DNA of 64,000 nt from Metopolophium dirhodum (taxonomy: Eukaryota > Arthropoda > Insecta > Hemiptera > Aphididae). The notes under the pieces were generated by a model. The model was not told the origin of the DNA. It did no database searches and was given only the letters and a program-made list of their open reading frames with translations. The translations under genes were made by a program, and so were the position numbers. Location of the stretch: positions 27,308,241 through 27,372,240 of the forward strand of contig NC_083565.1 of assembly GCF_019925205.1 (NCBI RefSeq). Reading direction: 5' to 3'. Below, one piece after another: positions 42,850-54,990 of this stretch (within the stretch, counting starts at the first letter, position 1; every line of letters starts with the position of its first letter).

Positions 42850-43472
42850 TGTAGTAAACCGGTGGTATTACTAATATCCTAAGTACATTCTCACGATAGG
42901 ACAACAACAACAAGAAGGTTAACAACATCAACGATTCCAAGAACCACATACAATGTACGTACCTAGAGTTTGACAGCGTAATTAAAAAAACATTTTGCAT
43001 TTCCACAATAATACGAAAACAACATATGAAAATAATCCGTGAGTGACAGCGCAATTTAAGGACTAAGTAAACGGATTATAAATATCTGCAAAACTTAATG
43101 AACTTTGTACCAATAAGTGCCAATCATTCGCTCGGGTTGTTTTCGCAATAACAACGTCCAGCTCCGGTTCCTTTCAAATATCCACCTCCTGGACTCTACC
43201 ATGTACATTTGTATCCGTATAGATTTTATATAAATATAAGATAGAATCTATAGTAAGATTAGATTTAGTACAGAGTCTGCACTACGCACACGCTGAGTCT
43301 CGGGCAGATGCTTTTCGCTCTGTCCTCAAATTTATATATGAAATTAATTACTTTTTAAATAAATTACTTATAACTAAACTTGTGCAACTTGTCTCTCTAC
43401 AACCTTCTCTCCTACATTTACCACCAACGTCGACGAACTCAAAAATATAAGCGAGCAGTGAGGGATCACTAC
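42850..43472 (+). repeat. Gypsy-2 3' LTR, 623 bp
   Basis: Starts TGTAGTAAACC and ends GGATCACTACA, giving the 6-bp terminal inverted pair TGTAGT/ACTACA. A TATA-like TATATAAAT is at 43,227-43,235, a possible initiator (CAGAGTCTGCAC) follows near 43,271, and AATAAA is at 43,358-43,363. ATAT follows at 43,473. Complete by these criteria. Confidence 0.85.
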
Positions 43473-46400
43473 AATATGATTGTTCATAAAATTCCTTAAG
43501 AATATCTTATATGGAATTAAGACCTTCTGGATATATTTTAAACGCAAATAATTAAAACGTCTCGGCAAATGTAAAAAATATAAAAAACGAATATTATACT
43601 TTTATGGCATTTTCGGCAATGATCCAAATCGAGGTCGGCCAAAGTTCGTGGTAAATATGAATGTTCATAATATTCCTTACAAAAGACTGTAATAGTATTT
43701 AGACTTCCTTAGTCATATTTTACTATCACAGTATGAAAACGTATCAGCTAATGTCAAATATATTAAAAAACGAATATTATTCTTTTATTGCATTTTCGGC
43801 AATGATCCCAATCGAGGTCAGCTAAATTTCTTGGTGAATATGAATGTTCATAAAATTCCTTAGAAAATATCTTATATGGTATTATGACCTTCTGGATATA
43901 TTTTACATGCAAATCATGAAAACGTATCGGCAAATGTTAAAAATATAAAAAACGAATATTATTATTTTATTGCGTTTTCGACAATGATGCCAATCGAGGT
44001 CAGCAAAATGTCTTGGTGAATATGAATGTTTGAAATATTCCTTACAAATGATTGAAATAGTATATAGACTTCCTAGTCATATTTTAAAATGAGATTATGA
44101 AAACGTATCGGCTAATGTCAAATATATTAAAAAACGAATAAATATCATTCGTTTAATACATTTTAGCTAATGATGCCAATCGAGGTCAGCAAAATTTCTT
44201 GGTGAATATGAATGTTCATAAAATTCCTTACAAAATATCTTATATGGTATTATGTCCTTCTGGATATATTTTACTTGCAACTTATGAAAACGTATCGGCA
44301 AATGTAAAAAATATAAAAGAACGAATATTATACTTTTAAGGCATTTTCGGCAATAATGCCAATCGAGGTCGGCCAAACTTCGTGGTGAATATGAATGTTC
44401 GAAATATTCCTTAAAAATGATTTAAATAGTATTTAGACTTCCAACTCATATTTTACTATCAGATTATGAAATTGTATCAGCAAATGTAATAAATATAAAA
44501 AACGAATATTAATATTTTATTGCATTTTCAGCAATGATGCCAATCGAGGTCGGCCAAAGTTCTTGGTGAATATGAATGTTCAAAATACTCCTTACAAAAG
44601 ACTGAAATAAAATTTAGACCTCCTTGTCATATTTTACTATCAGATTATGAAAACGTATCTACAATTAATGTAAAAAATATAAAAGAACGAATATTATACT
44701 TTTAAGGCATTTTCGGCAATGATGTCAATCGAGGTCTGCCAAAGTTCGTGGTGAATATGAATGGTCGATATATTCCTTACAAAATTATTGAAATAGTATG
44801 TAGACTTCCTAGTCATATTTAAATATCAGATTATGAAAACGTATCGGAAAATGTAAAAAATATAAAAAAACAAATATTATACTTTTAAGGCATTTTCGGC
44901 AATGATCCTAATTGAGGTCGGCCAATGTTCTTGGTGAATATGAATGTTCGTAATATTCCTTACAAAAGACTGTAATAGTATTTAGACTTCCTAGTCATAT
45001 TTTACTATCAAAGTATGAAATCGTATCGGCTAATGTCAAATATATTAAAAAACGAATAGGTATCATTCATTTAATACATTTTAGCTAATGATGCCAATCA
45101 AAGTCAGCAAATTTTCTTGGTGAATAAAAATGTTCATAAAATTCCTTAGAAAATATCTTATATGGTATTATGACCTTCTGGATATATTTTAATGCAAATT
45201 ATGAAAACATATCAGCAAATGTAAAAAATATAAAAAAACGAATATTAATATTTTATTGCATTTTCGGCAATGATGCCAATCGAGGTTAGCCAAAGTTCAT
45301 GGTGAATATGATTGTTCATAAAATTCCTTAGAAAATATCTTATATGGTATTATGACCTTCTGGATATATTTTATTTGCAAATTATGAAAACGTATCAGCA
45401 AATGTAAAAAATATAAAAAAACGAATATTAATATTTTATTGCATTTTCAGCAATGATGCCAATCGAGGTCGGCCAAAGTTCGTGGTGAATATGAATGTCT
45501 GAAATATTCCTTACAAATGACTGAAATAGTATTTAGACCTCCTTGTCATATTTATCTATCAGATTATGAAAACGTATCTGCATTTAATGTAAAAAATATT
45601 AGAAAACGAATATTATACTTTTAATGCATTTTTGGCAATGTTGCCATCGAGGTTAGCCAAAGTTCTCGGTGAATATGAATGTTCATAAAACGCCTTAGAA
45701 AATATCTTATATGGTATTATGACCTTCTGGATATATTTTACTTGCAAATTATGAAAACGTATCAGCAAATGTAATGAATATAAAAAAACGAATGTTAATA
45801 TTTTATTGCATTTTCAGCAATGATGCCAATCGAGGTCGGCCAAAGTTCGGGGTGAATATGAATGTTTGAAATATTCCTTACAAATTACTGAAATAGTATT
45901 TAGACCTCCTTGTCATATTTAACTATCAGATTATGAAAACGTATCTGCAATCTATGTAAAAAATATTAAAAAACGACTATTATACTTTTATTGCATTTTC
46001 AGCAATGTTGCCATCGAGGTTAGCCAAAGTTCTCGGTAAATATGAATGTTCATAAAATGCCTTAGAAAATATCTTATATGGTATTAAGACCTTCTGAACA
46101 TATTTTACTTTCAAATTATTAGATCGTACCAGCCAATGTAAATAATATAAAAAACCGAATATTATTCTTTTTTTGCTTTTTCAGCAATGGTGCTAATCGA
46201 GGTCAGGAAAATTTCTTGGTGAATATGATTGTTCATAAAATTCCTTAGAAAATATCTTATATGGTATTATGACATTCTGGATATATTTTACTTGCAAATT
46301 ATGAAATTTTATCAGCAAATGTAATAAATATTTTAAAATCGAATATTAATCTTTTATTGCATTTTCAGCAATGATGCCAATCGAGGTCGACCAAAGATCT

Positions 46401-47446
46401 TGGTGAATATGAATATTCAAAATACTCCTTACAAAAGACTGAAAGAGTATTTAGACCTCCTTGTCATATTGCACTATCAGATTATGAAAACGTATCTGCA
46501 ATTAATGAAAAAAATATTAAAAAACGAATATTATCCTATTATTGCATTTTGGCAATGATCCCAATCAAGGTGTGCCAAAGTGCGTGGTGAATATGAATGT
46601 TCGTAATATTTTTTACAAAAGACTGTAATAGTATTTAGACTTCCCTAGTCATATTTTACTATCAGAGTATGAAATCGTGTCTGCAAATGTTAGAAATATA
46701 AAAAAAAGAATAATATTTTTTTATTGCAATTTTGGCAATAATGCCAATCGAGGACGGAAAAAATTCTTGGTGAATATGATTGTTCATAAAATTCCTTAGA
46801 AAATATCTTATATGGTATTATGACCTTATGGATATATTTTACTTGCAAATTATGAAAACGTATCAGCAAATGTAATAAATATAAAAAAACGAATATTAAT
46901 ATTTTATTGCATTTTCAGCAATGATGCCAATCGAGGTCGACCAAAGTTCTTGGTGAATATGAATGTTCAAAATACTCCTTACAAAAGACTGAAATAGTAT
47001 TTAGACCTCCTTATCATATTTATCTATCAGATTATGAAAACGTATCTGCAATTAATGTAAAAAATATTAAAAAACGAATATTATACTTTTATTGCATTTT
47101 CGGCAAAATTGCCATCGAGGTTAGCCAAAGTTCTCGGTGAATATGAATGTTCATAAAATGCCTTAGAAAATATCTTATATGGTATTATGACCTTCTGGAT
47201 ATATTTTACTTGCAAATTATGATAACGTATCAGCAAATGTAATAAATATAAAAAAACGAATATTAATATTTTATTGCATTTTCAGCAATGATGCCAATCG
47301 AGGTCGGCCAAAGTTCGTGGTGAATATGAATGTTTGATATATTCCTTACAAATGACTGAAATAGTATTTAGACCTCCTTGTCATATTTATCTATCAGATT
47401 ATGAAAACGTATCTGCAAATAATGTAAAAAATATTAAAAAACGAAT
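43473..47446. repeat. 182-bp satellite, second block
   Basis: This resumes in the middle of the monomer interrupted by Gypsy-2 (ATATGATTGTTCATAAAATT) and runs for about 22 monomers of the same two classes. It ends in an AT-rich part of a monomer at ACGAAT (47,441-47,446), next to the GC-rich insert. Confidence 0.95.
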
Positions 47447-48028
47447 TTCTAACCACTGTGTGACGGGGAGTTATAAGACCATTCCCTCGGGTGTTTTTAC
47501 ACCTTTAGCCATATGTCGCGAGGGCGGCTCCTTCACGCCTTTGGGTGACGCGGAAACATCCCTCCGACGGGTTACGTCAGGGCGCCCTGGCGCCAGGCTG
47601 ACGGTCCCCCGCCGGCTGCTCTCGTACAAGATAGATCGGTGGGTTTCGTATAACCACGTCGGCGAGCGCTGGATTCGAACCAGTCAAGTAACTCCCCTTC
47701 TACTAAAGCGCTACTTCCACAGTCTTCGCGAGGCCATCCACATAAGTCTCGAACGCGTGGCCGGTGAGCGCGAGCACGCGAGGTACCCGCGCGCGTCGGC
47801 CGGACGCACGCCACAAAGCTCACTGGGCACTGATACCGTTTGGGCGTTAGCTTAGGTCGGGTTCTCAGTAGGGCTCGCCCAGTGACCCGCGAAATGAGAT
47901 TTGAGGATCCGTTATCCAGAGTACACACAACGACTCTTTTCCCACTAGCATCGACGTCGGGACAGTTGTTTACGCTGCCGCGACGCGACCTTTTATGAGT
48001 GGTACGGTTTTCTTTTGCCGGATGCCGT
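47447..48028 (-). repeat. GC-rich 582-bp insert with tRNA-like T-arm, copy 1
   Basis: Sharp GC-rich boundary against the satellite. The minus strand carries CTGGTTCGAATCCAG (complement of 47,669-47,683), a T-arm with box B, followed by CGCTCGCC. An A-box-like TAGCGC..TAG lies upstream (complement of 47,701-47,713) but is less clear. The remaining sequence is unlike any tRNA. Open frames of 173 (+) and 118 (-) codons overlap on both strands with no family signature and are best explained by GC content. No poly(A) tail or TSD. About 45 bp of monomer is missing at the junction. Perhaps a tRNA-derived SINE or a piece of another element. Confidence 0.5.
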
Positions 48029-50541
48029 GTCGGCCAAAGTTCGTGGTGAATATGAATGTTTGAAATATTCCTTACAAATGACTGAAATAGTATTTAGACC
48101 TCCTTGTCATATTTAACTATCAGATTATGAAAACGTATCTGCAATTAATGTAAAAAATATTAAAAAACGAATATTATACTTTTATTGCATTTTCGGCAAA
48201 ATTGCCATCGAGGTTAGCCAAAGTTCTCGGTAAATATGAATGTTCATAAAATGCCTTAGAAAATATCTTATATGGTATTAAGACCTTCTGAACATATTTT
48301 ACTTTCAAATTATTAGATCGTACCAGCCAATGTAAATAATATAAAAAACCGAATATTATTCTTTTTTTGCTTTTTCAGCAATGGTGCCAATCGAGGTCAG
48401 CAAAATTTCTTGGTGAATATGATTGTTCATAAAATTCCTTAGAAAATATCTTATATGGTATTATGACCTTCTGGATATCTTTTTACTTGCAAATCATGAA
48501 AACGTATCAGCAAATGTGAAATATATTAAAAAACGAATATTAATATTTTATTGCATTTTCAGCAATGATGCCAATCGAGGTCGGCCAAAGTTCTTGGTGA
48601 ATATGAATATTCAAAATACTCCTTATAAAAGACTGAAATAGTATTTAGACCTCCTGGTCATATTTTACAATAAGATTATAAAAACTTATCTGCAATAAAT
48701 GTAAAAAATATAAAAAGCAAATAGGTATTATTCTTTAATACATTTTCACCAAGGATGGCAATTGAGGTCGGCCAAGGTTCTTGGTGAATATGAATGTTCA
48801 AAATACTCCTTACAAAAGACTGAAAGAGTATTTAGACCTCCTTTTCATATCGTACTATCAGATTATGAAAACGTATCTGCAATTAATGCAAAAAATATTA
48901 AAAAACGAATATTATACTTTTAAGGCATTTTCGGCAATGATGTCAATCGAGGTAAGCCAAAGTTCGTGGTGAGTATGAATGTTCGATATAATCCTTACAA
49001 ATTATTGAAATAGTATGTAGACTTCCTACTCATATTTTAATATCAGATTAAGAAAACGTATCAGCTAATATCAAATATATTAAAAAACGAATATTATTCT
49101 TTTATTGCATTTTTGGGAATGATCCCAATCAAGGTGGGCAAAAGTGCGTAGTGAATACGAAAGTTCGTAATATTCCTTACAAAAGACTGTTATAGTATTT
49201 AGACTTCCTAGTCATATTTTAATATCAGATTATGAAATTGTATCAGCAAATGTAAAAAATATAAAAAAACGAATATTATACTTTTATTGCATTTTCGGCA
49301 ATGTTGCCATCGAGGTTAGCCAAAGTTCTCGGTGAATATGAATGTTCATAAAATGCCTTAGAAAATATCTTATATGGTATTAAGACCTTCTGAACATATT
49401 TTACTTTCAAATTATTAGATCGTACCAGCCAATGTAAATAATATAAAAAACCGAATATTATTCTTTTTTTGCTTTTTCAGCAATGGTACTAATCGAGGTC
49501 GACCAATGTTCTTGGTGAATATGAATGTTCAAAATACTCCTTACAAAAGACTGAAATATTATTTAGACCTCCTGGTCATATTTTACTATAATATTATGAA
49601 AAAGTATCAGCAAATGTAATAAATATAAAAAAAACGAATATTATTATTCCTTTACTCTCAGCAATGATGCCAAAGCTCGTGGTGAATATGAATGTTCGTA
49701 ATATTCTTTACAAAAGACTGTAATAGTATTTAGACTTCCCTAGTCATATTTTACTATCAGAGTATGAAATCGTGTCTGCAAATGTTAGAAATATAAAAAA
49801 AAGAATAATATTTTTTTATTGCAATTTTGGCAATAATGCCAATCGAGGACGGAAAAAATTCTTGGTGAATATGATTGTTCATAAAATTCCTTAGAAAATA
49901 TCTTATATGGTATTATGACCTTATGGATATATTTTACTTGCAAATTATGAAAACGTATCAGCAAATGTAATAAATATAAAAAAACGAATATTAATATTTT
50001 ATTGCATTTTCAGCAATGATGCCAATCGAGGTCGACCAAAGTTCTTGGTGAATATGAATGTTCAAAATACTCCTTACAAAAGACTGAAATAGTATTTAGA
50101 CCTCCTTATCATATTTATCTATCAGATTATGAAAACGTATCTGCAATTAATGTAAAAAATATTAAAAAACGAATATTATACTTTTATTGCATTTTCGGCA
50201 AAATTGCCATCGAGGTTAGCCAAAGTTCTCGGTGAATATGAATGTTCATAAAATGCCTTAGAAAATATCTTATATGGTATTATGACCTTCTGGTTATATT
50301 TTACTTGCAAATTATGATAACGTATCAGCAAATGTAATAAATATAAAAAAACGAATATTAATATTTTATTGCATTTTCAGCAATGATGCCAATCGAGGTC
50401 GGCCAAAGTTCGTGGTGAATATGAATGTTTGATATATTCCTTACAAATGACTGAAATAGTATTTAGACCTCCTTGTCATATTTATCTATCAGATTATGAA
50501 AACGTATCTGCAAATAATGTAAAAAATATTAAAAAACGAAT
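48029..50541. repeat. 182-bp satellite, third block
   Basis: About 14 monomers between the two GC-rich inserts. From about 49,690 the order repeats that of 46,590 onward (see the 3.08-kb higher-order repeat). Confidence 0.95.
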
Positions 50542-51103
50542 TTCTAACCACTGTGTGACGGGGAGTTATAAGACCATTCCCTCGGGTGTTTTTACACCTT
50601 TAGCCATATGTCGCGAGGGCGGCTCCTTAGCGATCCCTCCGACGGGTTACGTCAGGGCGCCCTGGCGCCAGGCTGACGGTCCCCCGCCGGCTGCTCTCGT
50701 ACAAGATAGATCGGTGGGTTTCGTATAACCACGTCGGCGAGCGCTGGATTCGAACCAGTCAAGTAACTCCCCTTCTACTAAAGCGCTACTTCCACAGTCT
50801 TCGCGAGGCCATCCACATAAGTCTCGAACGCGTGGCCGGTGAGCGCGAGCACGCGAGGTACCCGCGCGCGTCGGCCGGACGCACGCCACAAAGCTCACTG
50901 GGCACTGATACCGTTTGGGCGTTAGCTTAGGTCGGGTTCTCAGTAGGGCTCGCCCAGTGACCCGCGAAATGAGATTTGAGGATCCGTTATCCAGAGTACA
51001 CACAACGACTCTTTTCCCACTAGCATCGACGTCGGGACAGTTGTTTACGCTGCCGCGACGCGACCTTTTATGAGTGGTACGGTTTTCTTTTGCCGGATGC
51101 CGT
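50542..51103 (-). repeat. GC-rich 562-bp insert with tRNA-like T-arm, copy 2
   Basis: Near-identical to 47,447-48,028 with identical satellite junctions. The one clear difference is a 20-bp shortening after GGCGGCTCCTT (about 50,628). T-arm complement at 50,744-50,758. It was copied as part of the 3.08-kb segment and not inserted independently. Confidence 0.6.
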
Positions 51104-53680
51104 GTCGGCCAAAGTTCGTGGTGAATATGAATGTTTGAAATATTCCTTACAAATGACTGAAATAGTATTTAGACCTCCTTGTCATATTTAACTATCAGAT
51201 TATGAAAACGTATCTGCAATTAATGTAAAAAATATTAAAAAACGACTATTATACTTTTATTGCATTTTCGGCAATGTTGCTATCGAGGTTAGCCAAAGTT
51301 CTCGGTGAATATGAATGTTCATAAAATGCCTTAGAAAATATCTTATATGGTATTAAGACCTTCTGAACATATTTTACTTTCAAATTATTAGATCGTACCA
51401 GCCAATGTAAATAATATAAAAAACCGAATATTATTCTTTTTTTGCTTTTTCAGCAATGGTGCCAATCGAGGTCAGCAAAATTTCTTGGTGAATATGATTG
51501 TTCATAAAATTCCTTAGAAAATATCTTATATGGTATTATGACCTTCTGGATATCTTTTACTTGCAAATCATGAAAACGTATCAGCAAATGTGAAATATAT
51601 TAAAAAACGAATATTAATATTTTATTGCATTTTCAGCAATGATGCCAATCGAGGTCGGCCAAAGTTCTTGGTGAATATGAATATTCAAAATACTCCTTAT
51701 AAAAGACTGAAATAGTATTTAGACCTCCTGGTCATATTTTACAATAAGATTATAAAAACTTATCTGCAATAAATGTAAAAAATATAAAAAGCAAATAGGT
51801 ATTATTCTTTAATACATTTTCACCAAGGATGGCAATTGAGGTCGGCCAAGGTTCTTGGTGAATATGAATGTTCAAAATACTCCTTACAAAAGACTGAAAG
51901 AGTATTTAGACCTCCTTTTCATATCGTACTATCAGATTATGAAAACGTATCTGCAATTAATGCAAAAAATATTAAAAAACGAATATTATACTTTTAAGGC
52001 ATTTTCGGCAATGATGTCAATCGAGGTAAGCCAAAGTTCGTGGTGAGTATGAATGTTCGATATAATCCTTACAAATTATTGAAATAGTATGTAGACTTCC
52101 TACTCATATTTTAATATCAGATTAAGAAAACGTATCAGCTAATATCAAATATATTAAAAAACGAATATTATTCTTTTATTGCATTTTTGGGAATGATCCC
52201 AATCAAGGTGGGCAAAAGTGCGTGGTGAATACGAAAGTTCGTAATATTCCTTACAAAAGACTGTTATAGTATTTAGACTTCCTAGTCATATTTTAATATC
52301 AGATTATGAAATTGTATCAGCAAATGTAAAAAATATAAAAAAACGAATATTATACTTTTATTGCATTTTCGGCAATGTTGCCATCGAGGTTAGCCAAAGT
52401 TCTCGGTGAATATGAATGTTCATAAAATGCCTTAGAAAATATCTTATATGGTATTAAGACCTTCTGAACATATTTTACTTTCAAATTATTAGATCGTACC
52501 AGCCAATGTAAATAATATAAAAAACCGAATATTATTCTTTTTTTTGCTTTTTCAGCAATGGTACTAATCGAGGTCGACCAATGTTCTTGGTGAATATGAA
52601 TGTTCAAAATACTCCTTACAAAAGACTGAAATATTATTTAGACCTCCAGGTCATATTTTACTATAAGATTATGAAAAAGTATCAGCAAATGTAATAAATA
52701 TAAAAAAAAACGAATATTATTATTCCTTTACTCTCAGCAATGATGCCAAAGCTCGTGGTGAATATGAATGTTCGTAATATTCTTTACAAAAGACTGTAAT
52801 AGTATTTAGACTTCCCTAGTCATATTTTACTATCAGAGTATGAAATCGTGTCTGCAAATGTTAGAAATATAAAAAAAAGAATAATATTTTTTTATTGCAA
52901 TTTTGGCAATAATGCCAATCGAGGACGGAAAAAATTCTTGGTGAATATGATTGTTCATAAAATTCCTTAGAAAATATCTTATATGGTATTATGACCTTAT
53001 GGATATATTTTACTTGCAAATTATGAAAACGTATCAGCAAATGTAATAAATATAAAAAAACGAAAATTAATATTTTATTGCATTTTCAGCAATGATGCCA
53101 ATCGAGGTCGACCAAAGTTCTTGGTGAATATGAATGTTCAAAATACTCCTTACAAAAGACTGAAATAGTATTTAGACCTCCTTATCTAATTTATCTATCA
53201 GATTATGAAAACGTATCTGCAATTAATGTAAAAAATATTAAAAAACGAATATTATACTTTTATTGCATTTTCGGCAAAATTGCCATCGAGGTTAGCCAAA
53301 GTTCTCGGTAAATATGAATGTTCATAAAATGCCTTAGAAAATATCTTATATGGTATTAAGACCATCTGAACATATTTTACTTTCAAATTATTAGATCGTA
53401 CCAGCCAATGTAAATAATATAAAAAACCGAATATTATTCTTTTTTTGCTTTTTCAGCGATGGTGCCAATCGAGGTCAGCAAAATTTCTTGGTGAATATAA
53501 ATGTTCATAAAATGCCTTAGAAAATATCTAATATGGTATTATGACCTTCTGGATATATTTTACTTGCAAATTATTAAAACGTATCGGCAAATGTAAAAAA
53601 TATAAAAAAACGAATATTATACTTTTAAGGCATTTTCGGAAATTATGCCATCGAGGTCGGCCAAAGTTCGTGGTGAATAT
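51104..53680. repeat. 182-bp satellite, fourth block
   Basis: About 14 monomers; ends at GGTGAATAT (53,672-53,680) where a deleted LTR element is inserted. Confidence 0.95.
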
Positions 53681-54033
53681 TGTTGTGAACCCCTGTCTGT
53701 ATGCTATACGCAGTATGATATATAGTCATAGTATAATATAGAATAGTGTGTAAGCATATTAATATGTGAACAGGCAGAGTCACACGGGCTAAGGGAATTT
53801 GCTGTGTGGACAGTTATGAGCCCGAGCGAGACTCTACCGTCTCTCGCCATCTGTATAAGAGTGAGTGTAGTACTGTCAGACCGTCGAGCAGAACCTCTGT
53901 TAATCTTTTAAGTCTAATTATTTAAATCTAAGTATTCTGTACAACTGATTATATTAATAAAGTATTAGTGATAACTCATACACCACGTATTTCTTATTAG
54001 CAAACGAACTCGGTTTTGGAGACGTCCATAACA
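53681..54033 (+). repeat. 5' LTR of the deleted element, 353 bp
   Basis: Ends TGTTGT...TAACA. GTATAAGAGTGAG near 53,854 is TATA-like, and CTGTCAGACCG near 53,873 may hold the start site. AATAAA (near 53,957) precedes the shared U5-type block. Sequence differs from the Gypsy-2 LTR. Confidence 0.75.
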
Positions 54034-54655
54034 GTTTTGGTGGCAGCGGTTGGATCCGTAGATTCCAGTTCTTTAAACAATAAGTTAGTAAATGTCGTGT
54101 GATTTCGAGTTAAAGTAAATCCATTCTTTTAATATTAATTATAGTGAAGAAGAAAATCTGAAGATGGAAATCCGAGGTGTCCAGAAAATCCAAAACATCG
54201 AGGTGTAGAGGAACTCTAGTGTACAAGACAAGGAGAGGGAACACGCAGTAGCGCCGCTCGAACGAATGGTTAGTAGCGGACGCACGAACGCGAACGCGAA
54301 CCCGTAATACGAACATTAACGCCGACGCGTCCGTTGTACATGTTACCGCTGAAACCGAAGGTCAATTTATTGACACACACAAAAACGACTTATAATATAG
54401 TGCCGGCAGAATAAAGTCGCCGTAACGTCGTGTTTGTAAACAAATACTGCCGTCTAGTAGTATCAAGCAGTGTGGGCCGCCGCCGTCGTATTACGTATAT
54501 ATAATATATATATATCGTATTATCATATACGTTAATATTACGGGCGCTCTCAGTTTTCGTCAATATTTCGCACGGGTCATCGCTATAGTAGTAAATATTA
54601 TACAACACGTATTTCTTATTAGCGAACAAACTCGGTTTTGGAGACGTCCATAACA
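53681..54655 (+). mobile_element. Deleted LTR retroelement: full 5' LTR, leader and 54-bp end of the 3' LTR
   Basis: The 5' LTR is 53,681-54,033 (TGTTGTGAACCC ... GACGTCCATAACA), with AATAAA near 53,957. The segment GTATTTCTTATTAGC ... GACGTCCATAACA recurs at the right end (54,602-54,655, matching 53,980-54,033), so the 3' LTR keeps only its last 54 bp. After the 5' LTR lies GTTTTGGTGGCAGCGGTTGG, a plausible primer-binding region starting near 54,038. The interior is about 570 bp of GC-richer leader with short ATG frames but no gag signature. ATAT at 53,677-53,680 and 54,656-54,659 is the TSD. Confidence 0.8.
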
Positions 54656-54990
54656 ATATGAATGTTCGAAATATTCCTTAAAAATGATTTAAATAGTATT
54701 TAGACTTCCTAATCATATTTTACTATCAGATGATGAAATCGTATCAGCAAATGTAAAAAATATAAAAAAAAGAATATTATTCTTTTATTGCATTTTCGGC
54801 AATGATGCCAATCGAGGTCAGGAAAAATTCTAGGAGAAAATGAATGTTCGAAATATTCCTTACAAATGATTGAAATAGTATTTAGACTTCTTAGTCATAT
54901 TTTTATATCAGATGATGAAAACGTATCAGCTAATGTCAAATATATAAAAAAACGAATATTATTCTTTAATTGCATTTTCGGCAATGATCC

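Larger units (their letters stand above)
35036..43472 (+). mobile_element. Gypsy-2: errantivirus-like endogenous LTR element inserted in the satellite
   Basis: The element starts TGTAGTAAACC (35,036) and its 3' LTR ends ..ACTACA (43,472). ATAT at 35,032-35,035 and 43,473-43,476 is the duplicated target inside the satellite phrase GGTGAATATG. Order: 5' LTR stub, gag, protease, RT, RNase H, macro-like segment, integrase, two unassigned ORFs, env-like gene, polypurine tract and 3' LTR. Env after pol with a 4-bp AT-rich TSD fits errantiviruses. The 5' LTR is reduced to about 22 bp by a deletion reaching into gag. pol and env carry several stops and frameshifts, so this copy is inactive. Confidence 0.9.
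46590..53680. repeat. Higher-order repeat of about 3.08 kb in the satellite, two copies plus a partial third
   Basis: The marker phrase AATCGAGGACGGAAAAAATT occurs at 46,746, 49,841 and 52,917, spacings of 3,095 and 3,076 bp. The first spacing exceeds the second largely because of the 20-bp difference in the GC-rich inserts. Monomer variants follow in the same order in copies 1 and 2. Copy 3 lacks the GC-rich insert and switches to a monomer order like that near 46,010-46,200, a sign of unequal exchange. Confidence 0.85.

Noticed and set aside
47334..47928. Overlapping 173-codon (+) and 118-codon (-) frames in the GC-rich insert, repeated at 50,429-51,003
   Set aside because: The plus frame starts in satellite, is truncated in copy 2 by a 20-bp difference, and neither product shows a family pattern. 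GC-rich DNA gives long chance frames.
47447..48028. Possible rRNA or real tRNA gene in the GC-rich insert
   Set aside because: Only a T-arm is convincing. No complementary acceptor stem or cloverleaf could be drawn, and I saw no recognisable 5S, 5.8S, 18S or 28S segment.
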